A stretch of DNA of 26,153 nucleotides from Comamonadaceae bacterium UBA2334 (GTDB lineage: Bacteria; Pseudomonadota; Gammaproteobacteria; Burkholderiales; Burkholderiaceae_C): contig DDUQ01000048.1 of assembly GCA_002344885.1 (NCBI GenBank), forward strand, positions 1 to 26,153. Reading direction: 5' to 3'. Under the pieces are notes generated by a model, which searched no databases, was not told the origin of the DNA, and worked only from the letters and a program-made list of their open reading frames with translations. The position numbers and the translations under genes were made by a program. The first letter of the stretch is position 1. Each line of letters opens with the position of its first letter. This document shows positions 9,018-17,070 of this stretch, one piece after another.

Positions 9018-9226
9018 GGTATCGGCTCGACCTGAAAACGCGAAGTTCCTGACCTAGTTCGGCAACATGACGCTCCGGTTTTTTGGCGCCAATACCACAG
9101 GCAGATTGCCTTGCCCTCGGTGCCAACCCACCATTTGTCGGCGCGCACCAAGAGGGTGCAAAACAAGCGAACCAAACAATCGAACCTCAATATTCAACAC
9201 CCAATCCAACCGGGTGGCGCAATGGC

Positions 9227-9232
9227 TAGAAT
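9227..9232 (+). promoter_or_regulatory. Possible -10 box of the glycine operon
   Basis: TAGAAT differs from the sigma-70 -10 consensus at one position and lies 11-12 bases before the first aptamer, so a start near 9239 would begin the leader just ahead of the riboswitch. No good -35 box stands 16-18 bases upstream (ATCCAA is poor), so the call is tentative. The rest of 9018-9226 shows no gene or other clear signal to me. Confidence 0.35.
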
Positions 9233-9243
9233 CTGCAACCTTG

Positions 9244-9510
9244 TCAGGAGAGAAACCCCCAAGCCCACCGGCTGAAGCGGGTTCGCCGAAGGCGCAGGAG
9301 GCGGGTTGAACCGGGCTGAACCGATTTCAACCGCTCTGAACGCTCAGGCAAAAGGACTGACAGACGTCCGGGAACTGAACGACCCGAACGACACCCTGCT
9401 GGAGAGAGGCACGGCCCGCACCACCTGCGGCCCTGCCCACCGAAGGAGCAAACCCGTTTCGAGTTTTCGGCGGGTGAATCTCTCAGGTAAAGCGGACATC
9501 GGGGGCAAGC
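9244..9510 (+). promoter_or_regulatory. Tandem (two-aptamer) glycine riboswitch upstream of gcvT
   Basis: Two successive glycine aptamers are visible. Aptamer 1 (about 9244-9368) carries CAGGAGAGAAA, GCCGAAGGCGC and GCTCAGGCAAAAGGAC followed by AGACG. Aptamer 2 (about 9397-9510) carries CTGGAGAGAGG, ACCGAAGGAGCAAACC and ATCTCTCAGGTAAAGCGGAC. These are the conserved cores of the family, which binds glycine and usually turns on the glycine cleavage operon. The genes that follow encode exactly that system. A roughly 100-nt segment separates aptamer 2 from the gcvT ATG. I see no hairpin with a T-run there, so control of translation initiation is more likely than termination (inference). Aptamer 1 has an enlarged P3-side hairpin built from GAACC-like repeats. 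Confidence 0.95.
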
Positions 9511-9611
9511 CCATGGCGTGGCAGCACGCTGTGACCTGTGCCCCATTGCGCGAGCCCAATCGCTGCCATACTTGATGCAGCGACCCCGTGCAACCTCTGG
9601 AGAGCGATCCG

Positions 9612-10751
9612 ATGTCTGACCGAACCACCGACCTGCACACCACGCCACTCAACGCGCTGCACATCGAGCTGGGTGCCCGTATGGTGCCCTTTGCGGGCTA
9701 CAGCATGCCGGTGCAATACCAGGGCCCTGGCTTGGGCCTGATGGCCGAGCACCAGCACACCCGCACGGCCGCCGGGTTGTTCGACGTGTCACACATGGGC
9801 CAGTTGCGCCTGGTGGGGCCCGATGCAGCGACCGCATTTGAATCACTGATGCCGGTTGACGTGGTGGGTCTGCCGGTGGGCAAGCAGCGCTACGGCCTGC
9901 TGCTGACGGAGCAGGGCACCATCATTGACGACCTGATGTTCGTCAACCGGGGCACTGACATCTTCGTCATCGTCAACGGTGCCTGCAAGGCGGGTGATAT
10001 CGCCCACATCACCCAGGCCATCGGTGCCCGGTGTGACGTGACTCCCATGCCCGAGCGCGCACTGCTGGCCCTGCAAGGCCCGCAGGCAGTAACCGCCCTG
10101 ACGCGGCTGGTGCCCGGTGTGGACAAGCTGGTGTTCATGACCGGTGCCGCCTTCGCCTGGAACGGTGCCGACCTGTTCATCACCCGCAGCGGCTACACCG
10201 GTGAGGACGGGTTTGAAATCTCGGTGCCTGACAACGCTGCCGATGCGCTGGCGCGCGCCTTGCTCGCCCAGCCCGAGGTGAAGCCCATCGGCCTGGGGGC
10301 ACGCAACTCGCTGCGGCTGGAAGCCGGGCTGTGCCTCTACGGCCAGGACATTGACACCACCACCACCCCCGTAGAAGCTGCGCTGAACTGGGCCATGCAG
10401 AAGGTGCGCCGCACAGGTGGCACCCGTGCCGGGGGGTTTGCCGGTGCCGCCACCGTGCTGGGCCAGTTGAACGGTACCCAACCCGTCAACAAGGTCCGCG
10501 TGGGCTTGCTCGCCCTGGAACGTGTGCCCGTGCGTGAACACACCGAACTGACCGACCTGAACGGCGCACATCTGGGTGAGGTCACCAGCGGTTTGCTGGG
10601 CCCCACCATCAACCGGCCGATTGCCATGGGCTACGTCCCGCCCAGCCATGCTGCCGTGGGCACCCGGCTGACGGCGGTGGTGCGCGGCAAGCCCGTGCCC
10701 ATGGAAGTGGTGGCCATGCCGTTTGTGCCCACACGTTACTACCGTGGATAA
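9612..10751 (+). CDS. gcvT: Glycine cleavage system T protein (aminomethyltransferase)
   Basis: GcvT moves the methylene group of the aminomethyl-lipoyl H protein to tetrahydrofolate, releasing ammonia and 5,10-methylene-THF in the cytoplasm. The product is 379 residues, normal for the family. Visible family segments are LGARMVPFAGYSMPVQY, a LFDVSHMGQL motif, LLTEQGTIIDDLMF, SGYTGEDGFEIS and LGARNSLRLEAGLCLYGQDI, followed by the C-terminal barrel ending FVPTRYYRG. I chose ATG 9612 because GGAGAG (9599-9604) lies 7 bases upstream and the protein then starts like its homologues. An in-frame GTG at 9588 would lie before that ribosome site. It is the first gene after the glycine riboswitch and is followed by gcvH after 73 bp. 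Confidence 0.96.
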   Translation: MSDRTTDLHTTPLNALHIELGARMVPFAGYSMPVQYQGPGLGLMAEHQHTRTAAGLFDVSHMGQLRLVGPDAATAFESLMPVDVVGLPVGKQRYGLLLTEQGTIIDDLMFVNRGTDIFVIVNGACKAGDIAHITQAIGARCDVTPMPERALLALQGPQAVTALTRLVPGVDKLVFMTGAAFAWNGADLFITRSGYTGEDGFEISVPDNAADALARALLAQPEVKPIGLGARNSLRLEAGLCLYGQDIDTTTTPVEAALNWAMQKVRRTGGTRAGGFAGAATVLGQLNGTQPVNKVRVGLLALERVPVREHTELTDLNGAHLGEVTSGLLGPTINRPIAMGYVPPSHAAVGTRLTAVVRGKPVPMEVVAMPFVPTRYYRG

Positions 10752-10758
10752 TTTTTAA

Positions 10759-10788
10759 TTTTTTTCGACCCCAGCGCTTTATCAGCAT
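10759..10788 (+). repeat. Short shared intergenic motif, copy 1 (T-run plus AGCGC..TTAT)
   Basis: The gcvT-gcvH gap contains a run of seven T, then CGACCCC and AGCGCTTTATCAG. A similar arrangement occurs at 17045-17070. It resembles an AGCGC-containing intergenic element I recall from Comamonadaceae genomes, which I cannot verify here. No strong stem precedes the T-run, so it is not called a terminator. Confidence 0.3.
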
Positions 10789-10824
10789 AGCTTTTCAGCT
10801 TCTATCTTTGCAGGAGTATCTTTC

Positions 10825-11190
10825 ATGACCATCAAATACACCCCCGACCACGAATGGCTGAGCATCGACGGTGACGTGGCCACCGTCGGCATCACCCACC
10901 ACGCCCAGGACGCTCTCGGCGATGTGGTGTTCGTCGACCTGCCCGAAGTGGGCAAGGCATTCGCACAGAAAGACGTGGCCGGTGTGGTCGAGTCCGTCAA
11001 GGCGGCAGCCGACGTGTACATGCCCGTGACTGGCGAAATCACCGAAGTGAACGAAGCCCTGCGTGCCGACCCGGCCCTGGCCAACACCGACCCATTGGGC
11101 GCCGGCTGGTTCTTCAAGGTCAAGCTGTCAGCGCCAGCCGAGCTGGACGCCCTGCTGGACGAAACTGCCTACAGCACCCTGACCGCCTGA
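10825..11190 (+). CDS. gcvH: Glycine cleavage system H protein (lipoyl carrier)
   Basis: GcvH is the small lipoylated protein that carries the aminomethyl intermediate between the P, T and L proteins. The 121-residue length is typical, and the whole protein is the biotinyl/lipoyl-like fold. The lipoylated lysine is K59 in VVESVKAAADVYMP. Other conserved segments are YTPDHEWL, VGITHHAQDALGDVVFVDLP, NEALRADPALAN and GWFFKVKL. The ATG has a good ribosome site, AGGAG about 10 bases upstream. It lies between gcvT and gcvP in the usual T-H-P order. Confidence 0.97.
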   Translation: MTIKYTPDHEWLSIDGDVATVGITHHAQDALGDVVFVDLPEVGKAFAQKDVAGVVESVKAAADVYMPVTGEITEVNEALRADPALANTDPLGAGWFFKVKLSAPAELDALLDETAYSTLTA

Positions 11191-11418
11191 CGCCGGCTGC
11201 TCCAGGGCAGTGATGGGCAGACCCGGAACGCGATCTGCGGCCAGACAGTGGCTGGATCGTTTTCCGGGCCTGTGTCCCCGCCTTCCGCCTTGTAGCCGTT
11301 GGCCCCCACTCGTCGTATCGAGACCGCACAGCCTGCAGGCAACACACCGTTGCCCCACCGTCACGCCGCCCTCAGGCAAAGCCCGATCACTTTTCTCAGA
11401 CACTCAGGACAACACGCC

Positions 11419-14352
11419 ATGTCGACGCCCTCCTCCCTCCAGCCACTGGCCACGCTGGAAAACAGCAGCGAATTCATTGCCCGCCACATTGGTGTGAGCG
11501 AGGCCGACGAAGCGCACATGCTCAACGTGATCGGCGAGGCCTCGCGCCGCGCCCTGATTGACAGCATCGTGCCGCGCAGCATTGCACGCAGTGCCGACAT
11601 GGACCTGCCTCCGCCGCTGACCGAGGCAGCCGCGCTGGCCGAGTTGCGCACGCTGGCTGGCCAGAACACGGTGCTCAAAAGCTTCATCGGGCAGGGCTAC
11701 CACGGCACGCACACACCCGGTGTGATCCTGCGCAACATCCTGGAAAACCCCGCCTGGTACACCGCCTACACGCCTTACCAGGCTGAGATCAGCCAGGGCC
11801 GCATGGAGGCGCTGGTCAACTTCCAGACGATGGTGACGGACCTGACGGGCATGGCCATTGCCAACGCTTCCATGCTGGACGAGGCCACGGCAGCTGCCGA
11901 AGCCATGACGCTGGCCAAGCGCTCTGTCAAGAGCAAGAGCAACACCTTTGTGGTGGCGGGCGACTGCCACCCGCAAACCATTGCCGTGGTGCAAACCCGC
12001 GCCAAACCCCTGGGCCTGAACGTGCTGGTTGCCAACTCGGCTGCCGAGTGGGATGCCGCGCTGGCCGGTGAATGCTTTGCCGCGCTGGCCCAGTACCCCA
12101 GCACCAGCGGTCGCATCGACGACCTGCGGGCCGATGCCGACCGCGTCCATGCCCAGCAGGGTGCCTTCATCGTCGCCGCTGACCTTCTGGCCCTGACCCT
12201 GCTGGTGCCACCCGGCGAGTTCGGTGCCGACATCGCCGTGGGCACCACCCAGCGCTTTGGCATGCCCATGGGTGCCGGTGGCCCGCATGCCGCCTACATG
12301 GCCTGCCGAGACGAATACAAGCGGTCGCTGCCCGGCCGCCTGGTGGGCGTGAGCGTCGATGCACACGGCAACCCCGCTTACCGCCTGTCGCTACAAACAC
12401 GAGAGCAACACATCCGCCGTGAAAAAGCGACGAGCAACATTTGTACTGCACAAGTGCTGCCCGCCGTGGTGGCCAGCATGTATGCCGTGTACCACGGCCC
12501 GGCGGGCCTCACCCGCATCGCGCAGCGTGTGGCCAGCTACACGGCCATTTTGGCCACCGGCCTGTTGGACCTGGGCTGCGAACTGACCAGCACAACCGCG
12601 TTCGACACAGTGACCGTGTGCATGCCCCGGCCATCCGACGCAGAGGCCGTGCTGGCGCGCGCCCTGTCGTGCGGAGCCAACCTGCGCCTGAGCCACCAGC
12701 GCTACATCGGCATCACGCTGGACGAAACCACCACCCGCGAAGACGTGGAGGCCATCTGGGTGTTCTTTGCCCTGAACGGCCAGCAATTGCCGGAAGTCAG
12801 CGCCTACGAGCACGGCATTGAACCCCTGATTCCCGCTGCCCTGCGCCGCTCCAGCCCGTTCCTGACGCACCCGGTGTTCAACACACACCATTCCGAGACC
12901 GGCATGCTGCGCTACATCCGGCAGCTGTCGGACAAAGACCTGGCGCTGGACCGCAGCATGATCCCGCTCGGCAGCTGCACCATGAAGCTCAACGCCACGG
13001 CCGAGATGATTCCCATCACCTGGCCCGAGTTCGCCAACATCCACCCCTTTGCCCCGGCCGACCAGCTGGAGGGCTACCGCCTGCTGGACGAGCAGCTGCG
13101 CGCCTGGCTGTGCCAGGCCACGGGCTACGCAGGCATCAGCCTGCAGCCCAATGCGGGTTCGCAAGGCGAATATGCAGGTCTGCTGGTCATCAAGGCCTAC
13201 CACGAGGCCCGTGGCGAAGGCCACCGCAACATCTGTCTGATTCCCAGCAGCGCGCACGGCACCAACCCGGCCAGCGCCCAGATGGTGGGCATGACCGTCG
13301 TCGTGACCAAATGCGACGACCAGGGCAACGTGGACCTGGCCGACCTGCAGGCCGCCTGCGAAAAGCACAGCGCCAACCTGGCCGCCGTGATGATCACCTA
13401 CCCCAGCACGCACGGTGTGTTTGAAACCAGCGTGAAAGAGCTGTGCGCCCTGGTGCACCAGCACGGAGGCCGGGTGTATGTGGACGGTGCCAACATGAAC
13501 GCCCTGGTGGGCGTGGCCGCGCCCGGCGAGTTCGGCGGTGACGTGAGCCACCTCAACCTGCACAAGACCTTCTGCATCCCCCACGGCGGCGGCGGCCCCG
13601 GCGTGGGTCCGGTGTGCGTGGTGGAAGACCTGGTGCCTTACCTGCCCGGCCATGCCGCTGCCCTGGAGGCAGGTGCCTGCACCGGCGCCACACCTGCGGC
13701 CACCGCCGTGGGTGCAGTCAGTGCCGCCCCCTTCGGCAATGCCGCCGTGCTGCCCATCTCCTGGATGTACATCCGCATGATGGGGGCCGACGGCCTGAAA
13801 CACGCCACCGAGACGGCCATTCTGAGTGCCAACTACATCAGCAAGCGCCTGGCCGACCACTATCCCACGCTGTATGCCTCGGCCAACGGCCATGTGGCGC
13901 ACGAGTGCATCCTGGACCTGCGCCACCTGAAAGACACCAGCGGCGTGATGGCAGAAGACGTGGCCAAGCGGCTGATGGACTACGGCTTCCATGCCCCGAC
14001 CCTCAGCTTCCCTGTGCCCAACACGCTGATGGTGGAGCCCACCGAGAGCGAAACGCTGGCCGAGCTTGACCGCTTCATCAACGCCATGATTGCCATCCGC
14101 AACGAAGTGCGCAAAGTGGAAGCCGGGGAATGGCCACAGGACAACAACCCCCTGAAAGCCGCCCCCCACACCGCCGCCAGCCTGATGGGGGCAGACTGGA
14201 ACCGCCCCTACCCGCGAGAGCTGGGTGCCTTCCCGCTGGCCAGCCTGAAACAGGCCAAGTACTGGCCGCCCGTTGGACGGGTGGATAACGTGTATGGCGA
14301 CCGCAACCTGTTCTGCAGCTGCGTGCCGGTGAGCGAACTGGCTGCCAGCTGA
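11419..14352 (+). CDS. gcvP: Glycine cleavage system P protein (PLP-dependent glycine decarboxylase)
   Basis: GcvP decarboxylates glycine and transfers the remaining aminomethyl group to the lipoyl arm of GcvH. The product is 977 residues, the single-chain (fused alpha/beta) form. Visible segments are FIARHIGVSEADEAHML near the N-terminus, SFIGQGYHGTHTPGVILRNI, YTPYQAEISQGRMEALVNFQ, LGSCTMKLNATAEM, GSQGEYAGL and the PLP-lysine motif HLNLHKTFCIPHGGGGPG, where K716 should form the internal aldimine. The frame stays open about 40 codons upstream, but ATG 11419 gives the homologous N-terminus. The 228-bp gap from gcvH (11191-11418) is the longest in the operon. It shows no gene and no clear terminator to me; an internal promoter there cannot be excluded. 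Confidence 0.97.
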   Translation: MSTPSSLQPLATLENSSEFIARHIGVSEADEAHMLNVIGEASRRALIDSIVPRSIARSADMDLPPPLTEAAALAELRTLAGQNTVLKSFIGQGYHGTHTPGVILRNILENPAWYTAYTPYQAEISQGRMEALVNFQTMVTDLTGMAIANASMLDEATAAAEAMTLAKRSVKSKSNTFVVAGDCHPQTIAVVQTRAKPLGLNVLVANSAAEWDAALAGECFAALAQYPSTSGRIDDLRADADRVHAQQGAFIVAADLLALTLLVPPGEFGADIAVGTTQRFGMPMGAGGPHAAYMACRDEYKRSLPGRLVGVSVDAHGNPAYRLSLQTREQHIRREKATSNICTAQVLPAVVASMYAVYHGPAGLTRIAQRVASYTAILATGLLDLGCELTSTTAFDTVTVCMPRPSDAEAVLARALSCGANLRLSHQRYIGITLDETTTREDVEAIWVFFALNGQQLPEVSAYEHGIEPLIPAALRRSSPFLTHPVFNTHHSETGMLRYIRQLSDKDLALDRSMIPLGSCTMKLNATAEMIPITWPEFANIHPFAPADQLEGYRLLDEQLRAWLCQATGYAGISLQPNAGSQGEYAGLLVIKAYHEARGEGHRNICLIPSSAHGTNPASAQMVGMTVVVTKCDDQGNVDLADLQAACEKHSANLAAVMITYPSTHGVFETSVKELCALVHQHGGRVYVDGANMNALVGVAAPGEFGGDVSHLNLHKTFCIPHGGGGPGVGPVCVVEDLVPYLPGHAAALEAGACTGATPAATAVGAVSAAPFGNAAVLPISWMYIRMMGADGLKHATETAILSANYISKRLADHYPTLYASANGHVAHECILDLRHLKDTSGVMAEDVAKRLMDYGFHAPTLSFPVPNTLMVEPTESETLAELDRFINAMIAIRNEVRKVEAGEWPQDNNPLKAAPHTAASLMGADWNRPYPRELGAFPLASLKQAKYWPPVGRVDNVYGDRNLFCSCVPVSELAAS

Positions 14353-14458
14353 CACATCAGGGTGCATGTGCGCCCATGTGCTGCCCGCCCCCACAAGGGG
14401 TTGCGCAGCGGTTTGACCCGCCACCCGAACGGTGAACTTTTCTGACTGGGAGACACCC

Positions 14459-15517
14459 GTGACCACCGACACCCGCCAACAGTTTGCCAGCGACAACTAC
14501 GCCGGTGCCTGCCCCGAGGCCATGCACTGGCTCGCCACCGCCAACGCCAGCGGACATGAACCTGCCTACGGCGAAGACCGGTGGACGCAGCGGTCAACCG
14601 ACATGCTGCGCAAGCTGTTCGACATCGATTGCGACGTGTACTACGTGTTCAACGGCACGGCCGCCAACTCGTTGGCCTTGGCATCGCTGTGTCAGAGCTA
14701 CCACTCGGTCATCTGCAGCCCGGTGGCGCACATCGAAACCGATGAATGCGGTGGCCCGGAATTCTTCTCCAATGGCTCGAAGTTGCTGGTGGGTGAATCC
14801 CAGTCTGAAGCCGCCCGGCAAGGCAAGATCACCCCGGCTGCCATCCAAGAGCTGGTCACCAAGCGCAGCGACATTCACTACCCCCGCCCCAAGGTCGTGT
14901 CCATCACCCAAGCCACCGAGATGGGCACCGTTTACAGCGTGGAAGATGTGCGTGAAATCGCCTGGATGGCCAAGAAGCACCACCTGCGGCTGCACATGGA
15001 CGGCGCACGCTTTGCCAATGCAGTGGCCCACCTGGGCTGCAGCCCGGCCGACGTCACCTGGCGCGCTGGCGTGGATGTGCTGTGCTTCGGCGGCACCAAA
15101 AACGGCCTGCCGGTGGGCGAAGCGGTGGTGTTCTTCGACCGCAAGCTGTCGGAAGACTTTGCCTGGCGGGTGAAGCAAGCCGGACAACTGGCCTCCAAGA
15201 TGCGGTTCATCTCAGCGCCCTGGGTCGGTCTGCTGGAAGACGACGTGTGGCTGCGCAACGCCAGCCATGCCAACGCCATGGCACAGCGCCTGTACCAGGG
15301 CCTGCGCCAGTTACCCGGAGTGCAGACACTTCATGCGCCGCAGGCCAACGGCGTGTTTGCCCAGCTGCCACCCGCTGCCGTCACGGCCCTGCACGCACGG
15401 GGCTGGAAGTTCTACCAGTTCATCGCCGGTGGGGGCTGCCGCTTCGTGTGCGCATGGGACACCACCGAGGAAGCCGTGGATGCCCTGCTGGCCGACATGC
15501 GTGCCGTGACGGGCTGA
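14459..15517 (+). CDS. ltaE: Low-specificity L-threonine aldolase (PLP-dependent)
   Basis: This enzyme cleaves L-threonine and L-allo-threonine to glycine and acetaldehyde. The product is 352 residues, the usual size of the beta-eliminating lyase/threonine aldolase family (fold type I). Visible motifs are FASDNYAGACPEAM, YVFNGTAANSLAL, HIETDECGGPEFF, VVSITQATEMGTVYSVEDV, LHMDGARFANAVAHLG and FGGTKNGLPVGEAVVFF, whose K214 should bind PLP. The chosen start is GTG 14459, which has GGGAGA 5 bases upstream; another in-frame GTG at 14432 lacks a ribosome site. It follows gcvP by 106 bp on the same strand. The context suggests it supplies glycine from threonine to the glycine cleavage system (inference). 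Other beta-eliminating lyases are less likely given the TKNG motif. Confidence 0.92.
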   Translation: MTTDTRQQFASDNYAGACPEAMHWLATANASGHEPAYGEDRWTQRSTDMLRKLFDIDCDVYYVFNGTAANSLALASLCQSYHSVICSPVAHIETDECGGPEFFSNGSKLLVGESQSEAARQGKITPAAIQELVTKRSDIHYPRPKVVSITQATEMGTVYSVEDVREIAWMAKKHHLRLHMDGARFANAVAHLGCSPADVTWRAGVDVLCFGGTKNGLPVGEAVVFFDRKLSEDFAWRVKQAGQLASKMRFISAPWVGLLEDDVWLRNASHANAMAQRLYQGLRQLPGVQTLHAPQANGVFAQLPPAAVTALHARGWKFYQFIAGGGCRFVCAWDTTEEAVDALLADMRAVTG

Positions 15518-15519
15518 CA

Positions 15520-15535
15520 GGCGGGTAAGCCCGCC
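15520..15535 (+). other. Perfect short hairpin between ltaE and sdaA
   Basis: GGCGGG-TAAG-CCCGCC, two bases after the ltaE stop codon. No T-run follows, so it is not a typical intrinsic terminator. It could stabilise the upstream message end or act as a processing signal between the two genes (inference). Confidence 0.5.
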
Positions 15536-15621
15536 AGTGGAATCCTCATGACCAGCGTGGGGGCGCTGAGCAGGCTTTGCCGTCTTGCGCCACACCCCAT
15601 CAAACCCACCACCCCAACCCG

Positions 15622-17013
15622 ATGGCCATTTCTGCATTCGACGTGTTCAAAGTGGGCATCGGCCCCAGCAGCTCCCACACGGTGGGCCCAATGCGGGCCG
15701 CGCGACTGTTCGTGCTGGGCCTGCAATCCAGCGGGCTGCTGGACCGCACCACGCGCCTGCACGCGGGTTTGTATGGGTCGCTGGGCGCCACCGGCAAGGG
15801 CCATGGCAGCGACACAGCCGTGCTGCTGGGCCTGTGCGGGCACGAGCCAGACACGGTGGACGTGAACGCCGTGTCCACCATCCTGTCCAGCATCCGACAG
15901 GCGTGCTCGCTGCCGGTGCTGGGTCAACACGCCATCGAGTGGCAGGACGCACGCGACCTGACTTTTTTCCGCCGCGAGACCCTACCGTTGCATGCCAACG
16001 GCATGCGGTTCCAGGCCTTCGATGCCAGCGGCGCGGTGCTGACCGAGCGTTGTTACTACTCGGTGGGGGGCGGATTTGTCGTCAGCGAAGAGGTCCTGGC
16101 CGACGGGCAACGCCAGAAAACCATCGCCCCCGATGCCACGGTGTTGCCCAAGCCGTTTCGCACCGGTGCCGAGCTGCTGGCGCAGTGCCACGCCAACCAG
16201 TGGACCATGGCCCAGGTGATGCTGGCCAACGAGCTGCACTGGCGCACCGAGCCTGAGGTACGCAAGGGTCTGCTGGCCATCTGGGGCGTGATGCAGGCGT
16301 GCGTGCAGCGCGGCTGCCAAACCGAAGGCACCTTGCCCGGTGGTTTCAAAGTCAAGCGCCGGGCACCGCAGCTGTGGCGCGACCTGACCAGCCAGGCCGA
16401 GAAGGCGCTGACCGACCCGCTGCAGGTGCTGGACTGGGTCAACCTGTACGCCCTGGCCGTGAATGAAGAAAACGCAGCCGGTGGCCGTGTGGTCACCGCG
16501 CCCACCAACGGTGCGGCGGGCATCGTACCGGCGGTGCTGCACTACTACACGCGCTTCATTCCGAGTGCCAGCGACGACGGCGTGGTGGACTTCCTGCTCA
16601 CGGCGGCGGCCATTGCCATCCTCTACAAGGAAAACGCCAGCATCAGCGGTGCCGAGGTGGGCTGCCAGGGCGAGGTCGGCGTGGCCTGTTCCATGGCCGC
16701 AGGTGCCCTGTGCGCCGTGCTGGGCGGCACCCCCGAGCAGGTGGAAAACGCGGCCGAGATCGGCATGGAGCACCACCTGGGCCTCACCTGCGACCCGGTG
16801 GGCGGACTGGTGCAGATACCGTGCATCGAGCGCAACGCCATCGCGTCAGTGAAGGCCATCAACGCCGCGCGCATGGCGCTACATGGCGACGGCACCCACC
16901 ATGTCAGCCTGGACAAAGTCATCAAGACCATGCGCGAAACCGGTGCCGACATGAAGGTGAAGTACAAGGAAACCTCACGCGGCGGCCTGGCGGTGAACAT
17001 CATCGAGTGTTGA
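15622..17013 (+). CDS. sdaA: L-serine ammonia-lyase (single-chain, [4Fe-4S] serine dehydratase)
   Basis: The enzyme deaminates L-serine to pyruvate and ammonia using a 4Fe-4S cluster rather than PLP. The product is 463 residues with the N-terminal beta domain first (FKVGIGPSSSHTVGPMRAA) and the catalytic alpha domain after (NGAAGIVPAVLHYY, GCQGEVGVACSMAAGALC, LTCDPVGGLVQIPCIERNA). The cluster cysteines are C348, C390 and C401; the gaps of 42 and 11 residues match the family pattern. ATG 15622 is chosen because homologues begin at this point, although no Shine-Dalgarno sequence precedes it. An upstream TTG at 15577 is possible. It lies 104 bp after ltaE and completes a serine/glycine/threonine catabolic set. 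I see no clear terminator after it. Confidence 0.95.
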   Translation: MAISAFDVFKVGIGPSSSHTVGPMRAARLFVLGLQSSGLLDRTTRLHAGLYGSLGATGKGHGSDTAVLLGLCGHEPDTVDVNAVSTILSSIRQACSLPVLGQHAIEWQDARDLTFFRRETLPLHANGMRFQAFDASGAVLTERCYYSVGGGFVVSEEVLADGQRQKTIAPDATVLPKPFRTGAELLAQCHANQWTMAQVMLANELHWRTEPEVRKGLLAIWGVMQACVQRGCQTEGTLPGGFKVKRRAPQLWRDLTSQAEKALTDPLQVLDWVNLYALAVNEENAAGGRVVTAPTNGAAGIVPAVLHYYTRFIPSASDDGVVDFLLTAAAIAILYKENASISGAEVGCQGEVGVACSMAAGALCAVLGGTPEQVENAAEIGMEHHLGLTCDPVGGLVQIPCIERNAIASVKAINAARMALHGDGTHHVSLDKVIKTMRETGADMKVKYKETSRGGLAVNIIEC

Positions 17014-17044
17014 AGGGTTGAGCCCATTTCCCTATTTTGTTGAA

Positions 17045-17070
17045 TTTTTTCCGCTTAGCGCCTTATTTAC
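17045..17070 (+). repeat. Short shared intergenic motif, copy 2 (T-run plus AGCGC..TTAT)
   Basis: Six T, then CCGCTTAGCGCCTTATTTAC, placed just before the TTG start at 17071. It resembles the gcvT-gcvH element at 10759-10788. The similarity is short and could be chance. Confidence 0.3.

Noticed and set aside
9105..9130. Sigma-54-like TTGGCACC promoter for tpsB on the minus strand
   Set aside because: TTGGCAC is present, but the GC dinucleotide at the required spacing is absent (AA instead), so the -12 element fails.
9244..9664. Minus-strand open frames across the riboswitch
   Set aside because: The region is explained by two conserved glycine aptamers on the plus strand, and the antisense products show no protein family features.
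11210..11497. Small plus-strand gene in the gcvH-gcvP gap
   Set aside because: The product is Pro/Arg/Ser-rich without motifs, overlaps the gcvP start in another frame, and lacks a ribosome site.
12391..14496. 701-codon open frame antisense to gcvP
   Set aside because: The gcvP strand has full family similarity and the PLP-lysine motif. The antisense product is Gly/His/Val/Gln-rich low-complexity sequence without motifs.
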